Shown: positions 9,478 to 19,187, counted from the first letter of the stretch. The stretch is DNA of 64,000 nucleotides from an uncultured Lachnospiraceae bacterium (GCA_947625205.1 CANQNN010000002.1:1-64000); one strand, 5' to 3'. A program made the numbers and translations. Notes: generated from the sequence alone by a model not told the origin.

Positions 9478-9506
9478 TTTTACGCAGATTTTACATTCTT
9501 TTTACA
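9478..9506 (+). promoter_or_regulatory. Three 11-bp-spaced TTTTAC(A/G) repeats (putative Pho box)
   Basis: TTTTACG (9478-9484), TTTTACA (9489-9495) and TTTTACA (9500-9506) start exactly 11 bp apart, so all face one side of the helix. Firmicute PhoP boxes are tandem TTxACA-type hexamers with about 5 bp spacers, the same geometry. They lie upstream of the response regulator and kinase genes. A TATGAT hexamer at 9539-9544 is a possible -10 without a good -35. Autoregulation by the adjacent regulator is inferred. Confidence 0.6.
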
Positions 9507-9619
9507 TTTCGGTGGTATCGGATGGGAATCCGGTGTGTTATGATAAGCATAAAGTCTGTACCGGCAGGTAAACACAGGCCGCAGACCGGTAAATGCGCAG
9601 AGCGGGATGTGGTGATGAT

Positions 9620-10303
9620 ATGGCGATGATCTATATTGCGGAGGATGATAAGAATATAAGCGAGATCGAGAGTTATTCCCTGAAAAACAGCGGCTATGAC
9701 GTGGCTGTATATGAGAACGGGACGGATTTTGAACGGGCGGTCAAAGACAGAATACCGGATATTGTTCTTCTGGATATCATGCTGCCGGATCTAAGCGGTC
9801 TTACGCTGATGGAACGGCTGCGCGCCAATCCGCTTACAAAGAAGATCCCTATTATTCTTGTGACGGCAAAAACAACCGAGTTAGATAAGGTCAGGGGATT
9901 CGACATGGGCGCGGATGACTATATCACGAAGCCCTTCGGAGTCATGGAGCTGATCTCCAGGGTAAAGGCGCTGCTGCGCAGGAGCGGCGGCGATAGGGAT
10001 GAGAAATGCTTAAGCATCGGCGGCATTTTTCTGGACAGTGAGAGGCATGCCGTATATGTGAACAATAAGCCCTGTGAACTGACATTTAAGGAGTATGAAC
10101 TGCTGAAGATGCTGATTCTGCGCGCGGGGATCGTGACCAGCAGGGAAGAGATCTTAAACCATGTGTGGGGGTCGATGTATCAGGGAGAATCCAGAACCCT
10201 TGATATGCATATCAAGACGCTCAGGCAGAAGCTGGGAGACTGTGGCGCGATGATCAAGACGGTCCGTAATGTCGGCTATTTTCTGGATAATATCATAGAG
10301 TGA
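9620..10303 (+). CDS. OmpR/PhoB-family response regulator (PhoP/PhoB-like)
   Basis: About 228 aa. Receiver domain at residues 1-115: acidic pair in IAEDDK, phospho-acceptor Asp52 in DIVLLDIMLPD, Thr82 in LVTAK and Lys104 in YITKPFG. The C-terminal winged helix (about 130-225) includes LTFKEYELLKML and the recognition helix region SRTLDMHIKTLRQKLG. Position after phoU and before a sensor kinase makes it the likely phosphate-starvation regulator. The start at 9620 (or 9626) is uncertain, with only a weak GGTGA upstream. It reaches the kinase with a 10-base gap. Confidence 0.88.
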   Translation: MAMIYIAEDDKNISEIESYSLKNSGYDVAVYENGTDFERAVKDRIPDIVLLDIMLPDLSGLTLMERLRANPLTKKIPIILVTAKTTELDKVRGFDMGADDYITKPFGVMELISRVKALLRRSGGDRDEKCLSIGGIFLDSERHAVYVNNKPCELTFKEYELLKMLILRAGIVTSREEILNHVWGSMYQGESRTLDMHIKTLRQKLGDCGAMIKTVRNVGYFLDNIIE

Positions 10304-10313
10304 GGATGTAAAT

Positions 10314-11678
10314 GTGAAGAAAAAGATCAACAGGCGTTTGATGTTTATATCTTCTATGGCAGTAGTCATTACTTTTTTGTCGATGGCTGCTGTCTTTTAT
10401 CGTATTTATCAGGAGCAGGTTCTGGATGACCTTCGGGTGTATGCTTACGCGCTGTCGGACGGCGCAGCTGCAGGTGTGGCACAGGACATGACTGCGGCGG
10501 AAAAGGGCAGTTATGGGGAGAATGGCGGCAGCGGCGGCATATCCGATCCCGTCCGCGTCACTGTGATAAACCCGGAAGGCATGGTGTTATATGACAGCAA
10601 TGCGGATGCCGGCAGAATGGATAATCATGCTGACCGGCCGGAAATACAGGAGGCGTTTGAATGCGGAGAGGGAAGCTCCATCAGGCAGTCTTCAACAATG
10701 AAAAAAAATACATTTTATTATACGCTTCTGTTACAGGATGGGAATGTGCTTCGCGTGGCGAAAGAGGCACATAGTATCTGGAGTATCCTGTACAGCTCCA
10801 TGCCTGTTATCTTCCTGTCTGTCTGTGCGCTTATATTGCTGTGTATGCTTGTGTCACACTATCTGACCGGCAGCCTCCTTGCCCCGATAGAAAAGATCGC
10901 GGCGAATATGGATAACATCGAAGATAACGATATTTATGAGGAGCTTGTGCCCTTTGCGGAGACGATCAGAAAGCAGCATGAGACGATATTGCATAACGCC
11001 AGTATGCGCCAGGAATTCAGCGCCAATGTATCCCACGAGCTGAAAACGCCCCTGACGGCGATATCGGGTTATTCAGAACTGATCGGAAACGGAATGGCAT
11101 CGGGAGACGATGTGCTCCGGTTTGCGGATGAGATCCATAAGAGTGCCAATAGGCTGCTGACGCTTATTGATGATACGATACGCCTGTCGGAGCTGGACGT
11201 GATAGACAAAAACATACCCTTTGAGGACATCGATCTGTATGAGATCGCCAAAGATAACGTGGAGATGCTGCAGCTTAGAGCGGAAGACAGAAGCGTGCTT
11301 CTGTCGGTGGAGGGCGGTAGTTGCCCGATGAAGGGCGACAGACAGATGATAGAGGAATTAGTGTATAATCTGTGCGATAATGCCATCAACTATAACAACG
11401 CCGGCGGCACGGTCACAGTCAGCGCGCAGAAGGAAGAGGGAAGACCTGTTCTGCGTGTCAGGGACACGGGCATAGGTATTCCGGAAGAATATCAGGAGCG
11501 TATTTTTGAACGCTTTTACAGGGTGGATAAGAGCCGTTCCAAATCTACGGGAGGAACGGGACTTGGACTCGCCATCGTCAAACATATCGTTGCGGTGCAT
11601 CACGCCGAAATCTTTCTAAACAGCAAGGTGGGAAAAGGAACGGAATTCAAGATCGTCTTTGCGGATGCATCTGTCTGA
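10314..11678 (+). CDS. Sensor histidine kinase (PhoR-like)
   Basis: 454 aa, GTG start with GAGG 7 bases upstream. Membrane segments at about 12-30 and 158-180 enclose an extracytoplasmic sensor of about 125 residues. A HAMP-like linker follows. The HisKA helix carries His241 in NVSHELKTPL. The ATPase domain shows the N box (LVYNLCDNAINYNN), G1 (DTGIGIPEE) and G2 (GGTGLGLAIV). I see no PAS domain after the second helix, unlike classical PhoR. It pairs with the regulator upstream; control by PstSCAB-PhoU is inferred from position. Confidence 0.88.
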   Translation: MKKKINRRLMFISSMAVVITFLSMAAVFYRIYQEQVLDDLRVYAYALSDGAAAGVAQDMTAAEKGSYGENGGSGGISDPVRVTVINPEGMVLYDSNADAGRMDNHADRPEIQEAFECGEGSSIRQSSTMKKNTFYYTLLLQDGNVLRVAKEAHSIWSILYSSMPVIFLSVCALILLCMLVSHYLTGSLLAPIEKIAANMDNIEDNDIYEELVPFAETIRKQHETILHNASMRQEFSANVSHELKTPLTAISGYSELIGNGMASGDDVLRFADEIHKSANRLLTLIDDTIRLSELDVIDKNIPFEDIDLYEIAKDNVEMLQLRAEDRSVLLSVEGGSCPMKGDRQMIEELVYNLCDNAINYNNAGGTVTVSAQKEEGRPVLRVRDTGIGIPEEYQERIFERFYRVDKSRSKSTGGTGLGLAIVKHIVAVHHAEIFLNSKVGKGTEFKIVFADASV

Positions 11679-11749
11679 CGGCATCTGTGTCAATATGAAA
11701 TTTCTGTGAATTACCGGAATAATTTATGGTGCTGGCATCAGAGATGTAT

Positions 11750-11755
11750 TATAAT
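11750..11755 (+). promoter_or_regulatory. Candidate -10 (TATAAT) for the MoxR operon
   Basis: TATAAT about 35 bases before the MoxR start, in an AT-rich stretch after the kinase stop. The -35 is weak (TGGTGC about 17 bp upstream). Confidence 0.4.
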
Positions 11756-11788
11756 ATTATATCATTACGATTGAAAGGAAACATACCA

Positions 11789-12709
11789 ATGAACACAGAA
11801 CTGGAACAGATCGTATCTGAAGTCGGCAAGGTAGTTAAGGGAAAAGACCGCGTGATACGTAAGGTGCTGGCGGCGGTGCTGGCGGGCGGACATGTACTCC
11901 TCGAGGATATTCCCGGCGTGGGCAAGACTACGCTTGCTATGGCTTTGGGCAGGGCTATGGAACTGGATTATAAGAGGATGCAGTTTACGCCGGATGTCCT
12001 TCCCAGCGATATTGTGGGATTTACTATGTATAACAGCGGTACGCATCAGTTCGAGTACAAGCCGGGCGCCGTGTTCTGTAATCTTTTTCTGGCAGACGAA
12101 TTGAACCGTACTTCGTCCAAGACACAGTCGGCGCTGCTGGAAGTCATGGAGGAGAACCGGGTCACGGTGGACGGTGAATCTCATCCGCTTCCGATGCCGT
12201 TTACGGTGATCGCCACGGAGAATCCCTTCGGTTCTTCAGGAACGCAGCGTCTGCCGCAGTCACAGCTTGACCGTTTCCTGGTCTGTCTGAGCATGGGCTA
12301 TCCGTCTCATGACGCATCGGTGGATATCTTGAGAAACAGTGCGGGCGTGGGTCTGGACCAGGTGCGCAGCATCATAACCGCACAGCGTCTGATGGAGCTT
12401 AAAAAGCAGGCGGAAACGCTTCATGTGGAGGACAATATATATGAGTATCTGGTGCAGCTTACGGAGGCGACCAGACAGGATCCGCGCATTGCGCTGGGGG
12501 TAAGCCCCAGGGGTGGCATCGCGCTCTTAAAGATGGCGAGGGCCACAGCGCTTATGCGCGGCGGGGATTATGTAGTTCCCGAGGACGTGCTGGCGGTGAT
12601 CGACGATGTGTGGCGGCACCGGATCTGCCTGAATGCCAGGGCGCGCTCGGAGGGCCTTAATGTGCCGGGCGTTATCATGGATATTACGGAAAGGATACAT
12701 GTTGTCTGA
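11789..12709 (+). CDS. MoxR-family AAA+ ATPase
   Basis: 306 aa cytosolic ATPase, likely a chaperone for its membrane neighbours. Walker A is IPGVGKTTLA (Lys46), Walker B LFLADELNRT, and sensor 1 lies in VIATENP. The start at 11789 follows a GAAAGGAA site; about 21 extra codons upstream are unlikely. First gene of a three-gene operon with a DUF58 protein and a transglutaminase-like membrane protein, a conserved arrangement whose exact role is still poorly known. The stop overlaps the next ATG by one base. Confidence 0.92.
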   Translation: MNTELEQIVSEVGKVVKGKDRVIRKVLAAVLAGGHVLLEDIPGVGKTTLAMALGRAMELDYKRMQFTPDVLPSDIVGFTMYNSGTHQFEYKPGAVFCNLFLADELNRTSSKTQSALLEVMEENRVTVDGESHPLPMPFTVIATENPFGSSGTQRLPQSQLDRFLVCLSMGYPSHDASVDILRNSAGVGLDQVRSIITAQRLMELKKQAETLHVEDNIYEYLVQLTEATRQDPRIALGVSPRGGIALLKMARATALMRGGDYVVPEDVLAVIDDVWRHRICLNARARSEGLNVPGVIMDITERIHVV

Positions 12710-13737
12710 TGGAGAGGGGACTGCGACTGAATCCGTGGGGGATCCTTCGGTTTATAACGGTGCTTGCAGCCGTATCAGCGGCATGGTTTTTCCTGCGCAG
12801 CTATTTTCTTTTTCTGGCGGTTATCGTTACTGTATGCGGGCCTGCCGTATCGTTTCTGATGCTGTGGTCGCAGAAGGATGCGCTCTGCGCGCAGGCTGTT
12901 CTGCCGGGCGACAGGGTCGGCAGGAACACGGATTTTGCCTGTGACATATTCGTACATAACCGCGCCTGGTATACCGCTTTTACGGCAGATATCACTTATT
13001 CGTGGAGCAATCTCTTTACGGGCTATACAGAGCGGACCAAACGGCGCCTGTGGGTGGCGCCCGGAGAGGGGAGCCGTATCAGGCAGCAGATGAACAGCAG
13101 ATTTGCCGGGAGGGTCGATGTCTGCATAGATGCCTTCGAGGTCTGTGACCTGTTCCGTATATTCCGGCTGTGCGGATGCAGAAGAATAGATGCGCATACG
13201 GTCGTGTGGCCGGCGTTTTATGAGACAGACGAGGAAGACGTGCGCAGTATCGTGGACGGTTTTCCCGAGGAAAACGAGCTGAATAAAAGCGGGATCAACT
13301 TTGATCCCGACTATGAGATACGTGAATACATTCCGGGCGATGAATTAAAGACGATCCACTGGAAGCTGTCGGCCAAGAAGGAAGAATTGATGGTCAGGGA
13401 GAGACTGGCGGCGGGGCATGACAAGGTCAATATTCTGCTTCCTCTTGAGGAAGACAGGAACGTCAATGACGGTCTGATGGATTCTCTGTATGCGCTGGGG
13501 CGGCTTATGCTGCATAAAGAGTATCCGGTACAGCTATACTGGCCGGGACGGGCCGGTCAGCTCCAGAGCTGTTTTCTTGCCGAGGAGGGAGAACTGGAGA
13601 ATCTGATCGGCGAGATCTTGAGCGACAGCGGCATACACCGCCCGGGCGAGGCCCAGGCGCGGATGTCGGAGGAGCATCCGGGAGAAGCTTACATACTGGT
13701 CCAGACAGGGGTATACAGAGGTGCGTATATTCGGTAA
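12709..13737 (+). CDS. DUF58 domain protein
   Basis: 342 aa. Two adjacent membrane helices at about residues 12-50, then an extended beta-rich region and the DUF58 signature REYIPGDELKTIHWKLSAKK at about 204-223. DUF58 proteins resemble von Willebrand A domains and go with MoxR ATPases. The start ATG overlaps the MoxR stop (TGATG) and the end overlaps the next gene by 17 bases, so all three are coupled. Confidence 0.9.
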   Translation: MERGLRLNPWGILRFITVLAAVSAAWFFLRSYFLFLAVIVTVCGPAVSFLMLWSQKDALCAQAVLPGDRVGRNTDFACDIFVHNRAWYTAFTADITYSWSNLFTGYTERTKRRLWVAPGEGSRIRQQMNSRFAGRVDVCIDAFEVCDLFRIFRLCGCRRIDAHTVVWPAFYETDEEDVRSIVDGFPEENELNKSGINFDPDYEIREYIPGDELKTIHWKLSAKKEELMVRERLAAGHDKVNILLPLEEDRNVNDGLMDSLYALGRLMLHKEYPVQLYWPGRAGQLQSCFLAEEGELENLIGEILSDSGIHRPGEAQARMSEEHPGEAYILVQTGVYRGAYIR

Positions 13738-16009
13738 GAAAAAAAGAGAAGCACAAACCGCTGAGCTGACTCTTGTACAGGTCAGCGAGAGTCATTCATA
13801 TCATTTTGGGGCGGCGCTGGCGAAGGCGCTGCTGCTTTTCATGCTTGTTTACGGCGCGCTGGGCGGCTTCCTGTCGGCGTTTGAGATCGACTATGACAGC
13901 GGGCGCTGTATCGTTGTTCTTCTTGTGCTTTCTTTTCTGGTCAGCGCGGTATATGAGACCGGGGTCAGATGGTTTACCAATCTGGTGAGCATACTGCTTT
14001 TCGGGATCTATCTGTATATGGCAGTCTCGAAATACTGGGCCATCAACAGCGGATATTATGCCATTCTGAACACTGTGTATGAGTCGGCAAGAGATTATCT
14101 CGGCGTGGAGAGCGGTATAGAATATGTGGTTGCCGAAGGATACGCTACCGTTACGGTATTCATAGCTTTTCTGGAAATCGTTGCGGTTATCCTGCTCAAT
14201 ATCGTATTGCAGAACAAATGCAGCCTTTTTAAAGTGGTCCTGCTGACGCTGACGCCCTGCGTGATCCCTTTTTATTTGGAATGTTCACCGAAACCGATCT
14301 ATATGATCTTTCTGCTGGCGGGATATCTTTGTGTGGCGGTTTTACAAGGTGTGAATGTACGGTCCGGGATGACGCGGCAGATGCGGTATGTCCTGCCGTT
14401 TGCCGTTGTGTTTGCCGTCTGTATCATACAGGCGGTATCCCTGCTGTTTCCCCAGCAGCGCTATGAAAGCGTTGTGCCTAAGAATGCTCTTAAGGCGGCG
14501 TCGGAGACGGATATGACGCGGCTCGCGCAGTACGGCTTGTCTGCCCTGCTCAGCCGGAACAGTGCGGGTGCCGGGATGAGCGGCGGCAGACTGAATAAAA
14601 ACGCCGTGATCATGCCGACTTATGAAACCGTCCTGAAGGTCAGATATACGCCCTATGATTTTAAACCCGTATATCTCAAGGCATTTACCGGAAAAGATTA
14701 TCTGGGGGATCTGTGGACGCCGGCGGACGATGGGCTTCCCGACGACGGCGCCATGCTTGCGAGTGTGGAGAGCCGTGCCGAAAGTTATCAGGCGCAAATA
14801 AGCTTAAGCACTGCGCCGCAGAATACGCAGCCGTCTCAGAGCAGAGGCGTCATGGAGATCGAAGCGGTCGAAGCGGAGAGCGACGCTGCGGACAAGCCAT
14901 ATGAATATAAGCCCTATTATACTTACTCCGGTCAGAGTGATCATGACGGAAAAGTTTTTTCTTATGTATATTATCCTGATGTATATCCTGTAAAGACAGC
15001 AAACCAGGATATACCGGACGCCTATCTGGAGGTGCCGTTACGGTGCCGGGACGCGGTTGCTCAGATTTGTGAAGAGGCGGGATTTCACGGCACGCAGGAG
15101 GAGATCGCAGAACAGATCACAGACTATTTTCGGGAAGAATACTCCTATACGCTGCGGCCGGGATATTATTTCGGCGATCCCGATTATATCAGTCATTTTC
15201 TGCTGGAGAGCAAGCGCGGTTACTGTATGCACTTCGCATCTGCCGCCACGATGCTGTTTCGTAAGATGGGGATCCCGGCGCGCTATGTGGAGGGTTACGC
15301 GTTTTCCTATTATAATGTGGTGGAAAATGGTGAACTGGTGGACAACGCTCGATACAGCGATTATTACAGCGGTTACGCGCCCCTGGGCGAGACGGCGCTG
15401 ATCGAGCTGGAGATCCCGGATGCCTATGCCCATGCCTGGGTTGAGATCTATGTGGACGGCAAAGGCTGGATCGTTGCGGATCCTACCCCGGCACAGGATT
15501 CACAGGAGGAAACTTCTTCTTTTTGGGATAATTTTATCAGCCAGACGGGTAACGGCTCCGGCGCAGACATCGAGGACAGCAATCTTGGGAACTATCTGGA
15601 AGGGACGTTTAGCGGCGCGGCGTATATACTGTCGGCGGCGGCAGCGGCGTTGCTTGTCTTCTGGATGTGCAGACGCTTGGCACGGCTGTATCGGGAGAGT
15701 AAACTGTCCGGTCGTGAGAGAGTACGGCTGGAGTACGGACGGCTGCATACGTATCTGTGTAAAAGATCCAAAGAGTTCAGGCGGCTGCGCACGATAGGGG
15801 AACAGATCAGTTGGATCAGGGAACACAGCCGCGCCGTGATCGATCAGGAACATGAAGAGGCGCTGTACCGGGTGTATTTTGCCGAGAATGACGGCTGCGA
15901 CAGCGATGAACTGAGGCGGTATTTAAGGCATGTTAAAAGAACGGTGCGTTTTGGCATACAAACCGGCCGCGCAGATCACGGACGGGGATACCGCAGTTCC
16001 CGTTATTGA
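13721..16009 (+). CDS. Membrane transglutaminase-like protein
   Basis: 762 aa. About seven membrane helices in residues 33-245, then a large extracytoplasmic region with a transglutaminase-like fold. The catalytic triad is visible: Cys502 in KRGYCMHFASA, His571 in YAHAWVEIY, and Asp587 in IVADPTP. One more membrane helix near 630-652 and a basic cytoplasmic tail follow. GTG start overlapping the DUF58 gene by 17 bases, with AGAGGT just upstream. It could act as a cell-surface peptidase or amidase; the substrate is unknown. The promoter of the next gene begins within its stop codon. Confidence 0.88.
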   Translation: MRIFGKKKREAQTAELTLVQVSESHSYHFGAALAKALLLFMLVYGALGGFLSAFEIDYDSGRCIVVLLVLSFLVSAVYETGVRWFTNLVSILLFGIYLYMAVSKYWAINSGYYAILNTVYESARDYLGVESGIEYVVAEGYATVTVFIAFLEIVAVILLNIVLQNKCSLFKVVLLTLTPCVIPFYLECSPKPIYMIFLLAGYLCVAVLQGVNVRSGMTRQMRYVLPFAVVFAVCIIQAVSLLFPQQRYESVVPKNALKAASETDMTRLAQYGLSALLSRNSAGAGMSGGRLNKNAVIMPTYETVLKVRYTPYDFKPVYLKAFTGKDYLGDLWTPADDGLPDDGAMLASVESRAESYQAQISLSTAPQNTQPSQSRGVMEIEAVEAESDAADKPYEYKPYYTYSGQSDHDGKVFSYVYYPDVYPVKTANQDIPDAYLEVPLRCRDAVAQICEEAGFHGTQEEIAEQITDYFREEYSYTLRPGYYFGDPDYISHFLLESKRGYCMHFASAATMLFRKMGIPARYVEGYAFSYYNVVENGELVDNARYSDYYSGYAPLGETALIELEIPDAYAHAWVEIYVDGKGWIVADPTPAQDSQEETSSFWDNFISQTGNGSGADIEDSNLGNYLEGTFSGAAYILSAAAAALLVFWMCRRLARLYRESKLSGRERVRLEYGRLHTYLCKRSKEFRRLRTIGEQISWIREHSRAVIDQEHEEALYRVYFAENDGCDSDELRRYLRHVKRTVRFGIQTGRADHGRGYRSSRY

Positions 16010-16034
16010 CAACATTTTTTGCTTTTGCTACACT
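16006..16034 (+). promoter_or_regulatory. Sigma-A promoter of the GH31 gene
   Basis: Consensus TTGACA (16006-16011), 17 bp spacer and TACACT (16029-16034). The -35 overlaps the stop codon of the preceding gene. Confidence 0.75.
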
Positions 16035-16104
16035 TTTTGTATTACGCAATATATAACGGTAACATTTATTTTCTGTCATACAATATCGGACAAGGAGGAA
16101 AGCG

Positions 16105-18129
16105 ATGAGATTTTTGAATGACAACGGGGCGTTGGTCTTTTACCATCAGGGAGAGATGACCAGGATCGAGGCATGGGGCAGGGATTCGTTCAGGGTCCGT
16201 TCCACCATGCTCGGAAAATTTACCGAAAATATGTGGGCTTTGACTGAAAAGGTCCCCGATGCGCAGACACAGATCACTATTGGTCTGGAAGATCACTGGG
16301 TGGGAGACGGAACGATCGATAAAAAAGAGACCGCCGAAATCGTCAACGGACGTCTCAGGGCAGTGGTGAATTTTGCAGGCATTATTTCTTATTACAGGGA
16401 CGGCAAACTGATCCTGCGCGAGTATTACCGCGCCTATGACGGAACCTTGTCGAGAGAGAGCCGGTGTCTCAAGATCGTCGGCCGCCAGTGGAAGGGCATT
16501 ATCGGCGGAACCGATTATTCCCTTAATGTAAAATTTGAAAGCAATGAGGGTGAAAAGATATTCGGCATGGGGCAGTATCAGCAGCCCTATCTGGATCTGA
16601 AGGGCTGCACTCTGGAGCTGGCGCAGCGCAACTCCCAGATATCCGTTCCCTTTGCGGTATCTTCTCTGGGTTACGGTTTCCTCTGGAATAATCCGGCGGT
16701 CGGTCAGGCCACCTTCGGAAAGAACTACACGGAATGGATCGCGCGGTCAACCAGGGAAATGGATTATTGGATCACGGTTGCCGATGGCCCCAGGCAGATC
16801 CTTGACAACTATACGCAGGCCACCGGGCATGCCGATATGTTCCCCGAAGATCTTATGGGCCTGTGGCAGTGCAAGCTCCGTTACAGGACGCAGGACGAGG
16901 TGCTGAGCGTTGCCCGTCAGTATCAGAAGGAAGGCATTAAGATCGACCAGATCGTGATCGATTTCTTCCACTGGACCGTACAGGGGGATTGGAAATTTGA
17001 TACGAAATACTGGCCGGATCCCAAGGCGATGGTGGATGAGCTTCACTCTATGGGCATAAAAGTCATTGTGTCCGTCTGGCCCTCTGTGGACAGAAAGAGT
17101 GAAAATTTCGGCCCCATGATGGAGAAAGGACTTCTCATCAGGACAGAACGGGGCGCGGCGCAGACCTATGACTACCAAGGCGACTGTGTGGAGATCGATC
17201 CTTTCAATCCGGAAACAAGAAAATATGTGTGGGAGACCTGCAGGAAGAATTACTACGATTTCGGGATAGACGCCTTCTGGCTGGACAATTCCGAACCCGA
17301 CTACGGCGTATATGATTTTGAAAATTACCGTTACTGTGACGGCCCCGCTCTTGCCATCAGCAATATGTACCCGCAGATGTACAGCCGGATCTTCTATGAT
17401 GAGATGAGCAGGCTCGCAAGGGGGCCTGTGGTGAATCTGCTTCGCAGCGCATGGGCCGGCTCCCAGAAATACGGCAATGTGGTGTGGTCCGGCGATGTGC
17501 CCAGCACCTTTGAAGCCCTGGCAGACCAGTTGCAGGGTGGGCTGAACATGGGCCTGGCCGGGATTCCCTGGTGGACTACCGATATCGGAGGCTTTATGAC
17601 GGACGATGTCAATGATCCCGATTTTAGGCAGCTGCTGATCCGCTGGTATCAGTTTGCGGTATATTCCGCAGTGTTCCGCATGCACGGAGACAGAGGCCCC
17701 TATAATATTCCACCTCTCGACGACAGGGACTGGGGCGGCGGATACCTGCACACAGGCCAGCCAAACGAGCTGTGGAGCTATGGAGAAGACAATTACGCGA
17801 TCATGAAGAAATACTATGATATCCGTATTTCCATGCATGATTATATCAGGAAGTTGTATGAGGAGGCTCATGTGAACGGCTCGCCGCTGATCCGCACTAT
17901 GTTCTATGAATTTCCGGAGGATGCAAGGTGCTGGGAGATTCAGGATCAGTATATGTTCGGCGATAAATATCTTGTGGCGCCTATTCTGCATCTGAACGAG
18001 TATGAGCGGGAGGTATACCTGCCCGCAGGAGAGTGGACGCTGACTTCCACAGGCGAGAAGTATCACGGCGGCGCCGTTGTTCGGGTAGCCGCGCCGATAG
18101 AGTATATGCCGGTGTTCGAGCGTGTATAG
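16105..18129 (+). CDS. Glycoside hydrolase family 31 (alpha-xylosidase/alpha-glucosidase type)
   Basis: 674 aa, no signal peptide, so it probably acts on imported oligosaccharides. An N-terminal beta-sandwich (about 1-235) precedes the (beta/alpha)8 barrel. The likely nucleophile is Asp394 in FWLDNSEPD and the acid/base Asp464 in WSGDV. The GGLNMGLAGIPWWTTDIGGF stretch is typical GH31. The W-L-D-N-S-E-P form recalls alpha-xylosidase-like members more than maltase-like ones, but specificity cannot be fixed by eye. AAGGAGGA lies 5 bases before the ATG. No sugar transporter is adjacent. Confidence 0.9.
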   Translation: MRFLNDNGALVFYHQGEMTRIEAWGRDSFRVRSTMLGKFTENMWALTEKVPDAQTQITIGLEDHWVGDGTIDKKETAEIVNGRLRAVVNFAGIISYYRDGKLILREYYRAYDGTLSRESRCLKIVGRQWKGIIGGTDYSLNVKFESNEGEKIFGMGQYQQPYLDLKGCTLELAQRNSQISVPFAVSSLGYGFLWNNPAVGQATFGKNYTEWIARSTREMDYWITVADGPRQILDNYTQATGHADMFPEDLMGLWQCKLRYRTQDEVLSVARQYQKEGIKIDQIVIDFFHWTVQGDWKFDTKYWPDPKAMVDELHSMGIKVIVSVWPSVDRKSENFGPMMEKGLLIRTERGAAQTYDYQGDCVEIDPFNPETRKYVWETCRKNYYDFGIDAFWLDNSEPDYGVYDFENYRYCDGPALAISNMYPQMYSRIFYDEMSRLARGPVVNLLRSAWAGSQKYGNVVWSGDVPSTFEALADQLQGGLNMGLAGIPWWTTDIGGFMTDDVNDPDFRQLLIRWYQFAVYSAVFRMHGDRGPYNIPPLDDRDWGGGYLHTGQPNELWSYGEDNYAIMKKYYDIRISMHDYIRKLYEEAHVNGSPLIRTMFYEFPEDARCWEIQDQYMFGDKYLVAPILHLNEYEREVYLPAGEWTLTSTGEKYHGGAVVRVAAPIEYMPVFERV

Positions 18130-18179
18130 AGCGAGTGTAGCGTATAGGTTATTCGGGAATTTTCAGGAGGATTTGTAAG

Positions 18180-18992
18180 ATGTGGACGAGAGCGGAATTA
18201 AAAGATAATGCCAAGAAATTTTTTAAGTTCAATTACTGGAAGATGGTGCTGGCATCGCTGGTGCTTATTATTGTGAGCGGCGGTGGCGGAGGCGGTATGT
18301 CAACGGCTGATTCGGAGGAATTACTGGAATCCACAGGAATAGACCGGATGCCGCCGGCGCAGCTGATGCAGTTTGTAGCAGGCTTTCTTGTGGCTTTTGC
18401 CGTTGTGATGGTGATCGCGTTCGTGATGTCAGCGTTTCTATTTAATCCGCTGATCGTAGGCGCACAGCGCTTCTTTGTGGTCAGCCACTACAGGAAAGCC
18501 GAACTGGGCGAGCTGGGCTTTGCCTTTTCCAACCGGTATATGAATATCGTTAAAGTCATGTTCTTAAGAAGCATGTACACCTTTTTCTGGACGCTTTTAT
18601 TTGTCATACCGGGCATTATCAAGGCGTATGAATACCGTATGATCCCATATATACTGGCGGAAAATCCGGGCATTGATTCCAGAGAAGCGTTTGCCATGAG
18701 CAGACAGATGATGGATGGCAACAAGTGGGATGCGTTTGTGCTTGATCTGTCATTCCTTGGATGGAATATCTTAAGCGTATTTACCTGCGGCATACTGTCA
18801 GTCTTCTATGTGAATCCGTATATTTATATGACGGATGCAGAACTGTATGTCGCGCTCAAACAGATCACCTACGGCAATTCCAATGCAAATAATTATAATT
18901 ACCGGAATATGAATCAGCCAAATAACGGATCGTGGGACAATAACGGATCGTGGGACAATAACGGATCGTGGGATAATAACGGAATGATGTAG
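18180..18992 (+). CDS. DUF975 family membrane protein
   Basis: 270 aa integral membrane protein with about five membrane helices, including one at 22-38 followed by a run of glycines. The GNKWDAFVLDLSFLGWNILS motif is the DUF975 hallmark. The tail (about 230-270) is Asn-rich and ends in three identical Asn-Asn-Gly-Ser-Trp-Asp hexapeptides from an 18-bp tandem repeat. Function unknown. GGAGG about 9 bases before the ATG. Followed by a strong terminator. Confidence 0.85.
   Translation: MWTRAELKDNAKKFFKFNYWKMVLASLVLIIVSGGGGGGMSTADSEELLESTGIDRMPPAQLMQFVAGFLVAFAVVMVIAFVMSAFLFNPLIVGAQRFFVVSHYRKAELGELGFAFSNRYMNIVKVMFLRSMYTFFWTLLFVIPGIIKAYEYRMIPYILAENPGIDSREAFAMSRQMMDGNKWDAFVLDLSFLGWNILSVFTCGILSVFYVNPYIYMTDAELYVALKQITYGNSNANNYNYRNMNQPNNGSWDNNGSWDNNGSWDNNGMM
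18921..18983 (+). repeat. 18-bp tandem repeat inside the DUF975 gene
   Basis: Unit AATAACGGATCGTGGGAC occurs at 18921-18938, 18939-18956 and 18957-18974 (last base T), then a partial copy to 18983. In frame it encodes Asn-Asn-Gly-Ser-Trp-Asp. Copy number could vary by slippage. Confidence 0.92.
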
Positions 18993-19008
18993 ACCGTATC
19001 AAAGAGAG

Positions 19009-19037
19009 GGACTTCGCATTTTGCGAGGTCCTTTTTT
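19009..19037 (+). terminator. Intrinsic terminator after the DUF975 gene
   Basis: GGACTTCGCA (19009-19018) pairs with TGCGAGGTCC (19022-19031), one G-T pair and a three-base loop, followed by TTTTTT. Confidence 0.88.
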
Positions 19038-19187
19038 ATGTTATGAACGGGGGTTATTGTGTTGTGAACAGGCGTTTGCGGTTGTAAAGAAAGATGTGCG
19101 GTCATCCGATAAATATAGCAGAAGTATAAACAGCGGACATATCGATCGGTGAAAAGGAATTTGCCGTTTCGGACAAGGAGGTTATCA

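Noticed and set aside
16747..18066. Long antisense frame over the GH31 gene
   Set aside because: Codon-bias shadow of a clear enzyme gene; no start signals.
18921..18983. CRISPR-like repeat
   Set aside because: Copies are directly adjacent without spacers and lie inside a coding frame.
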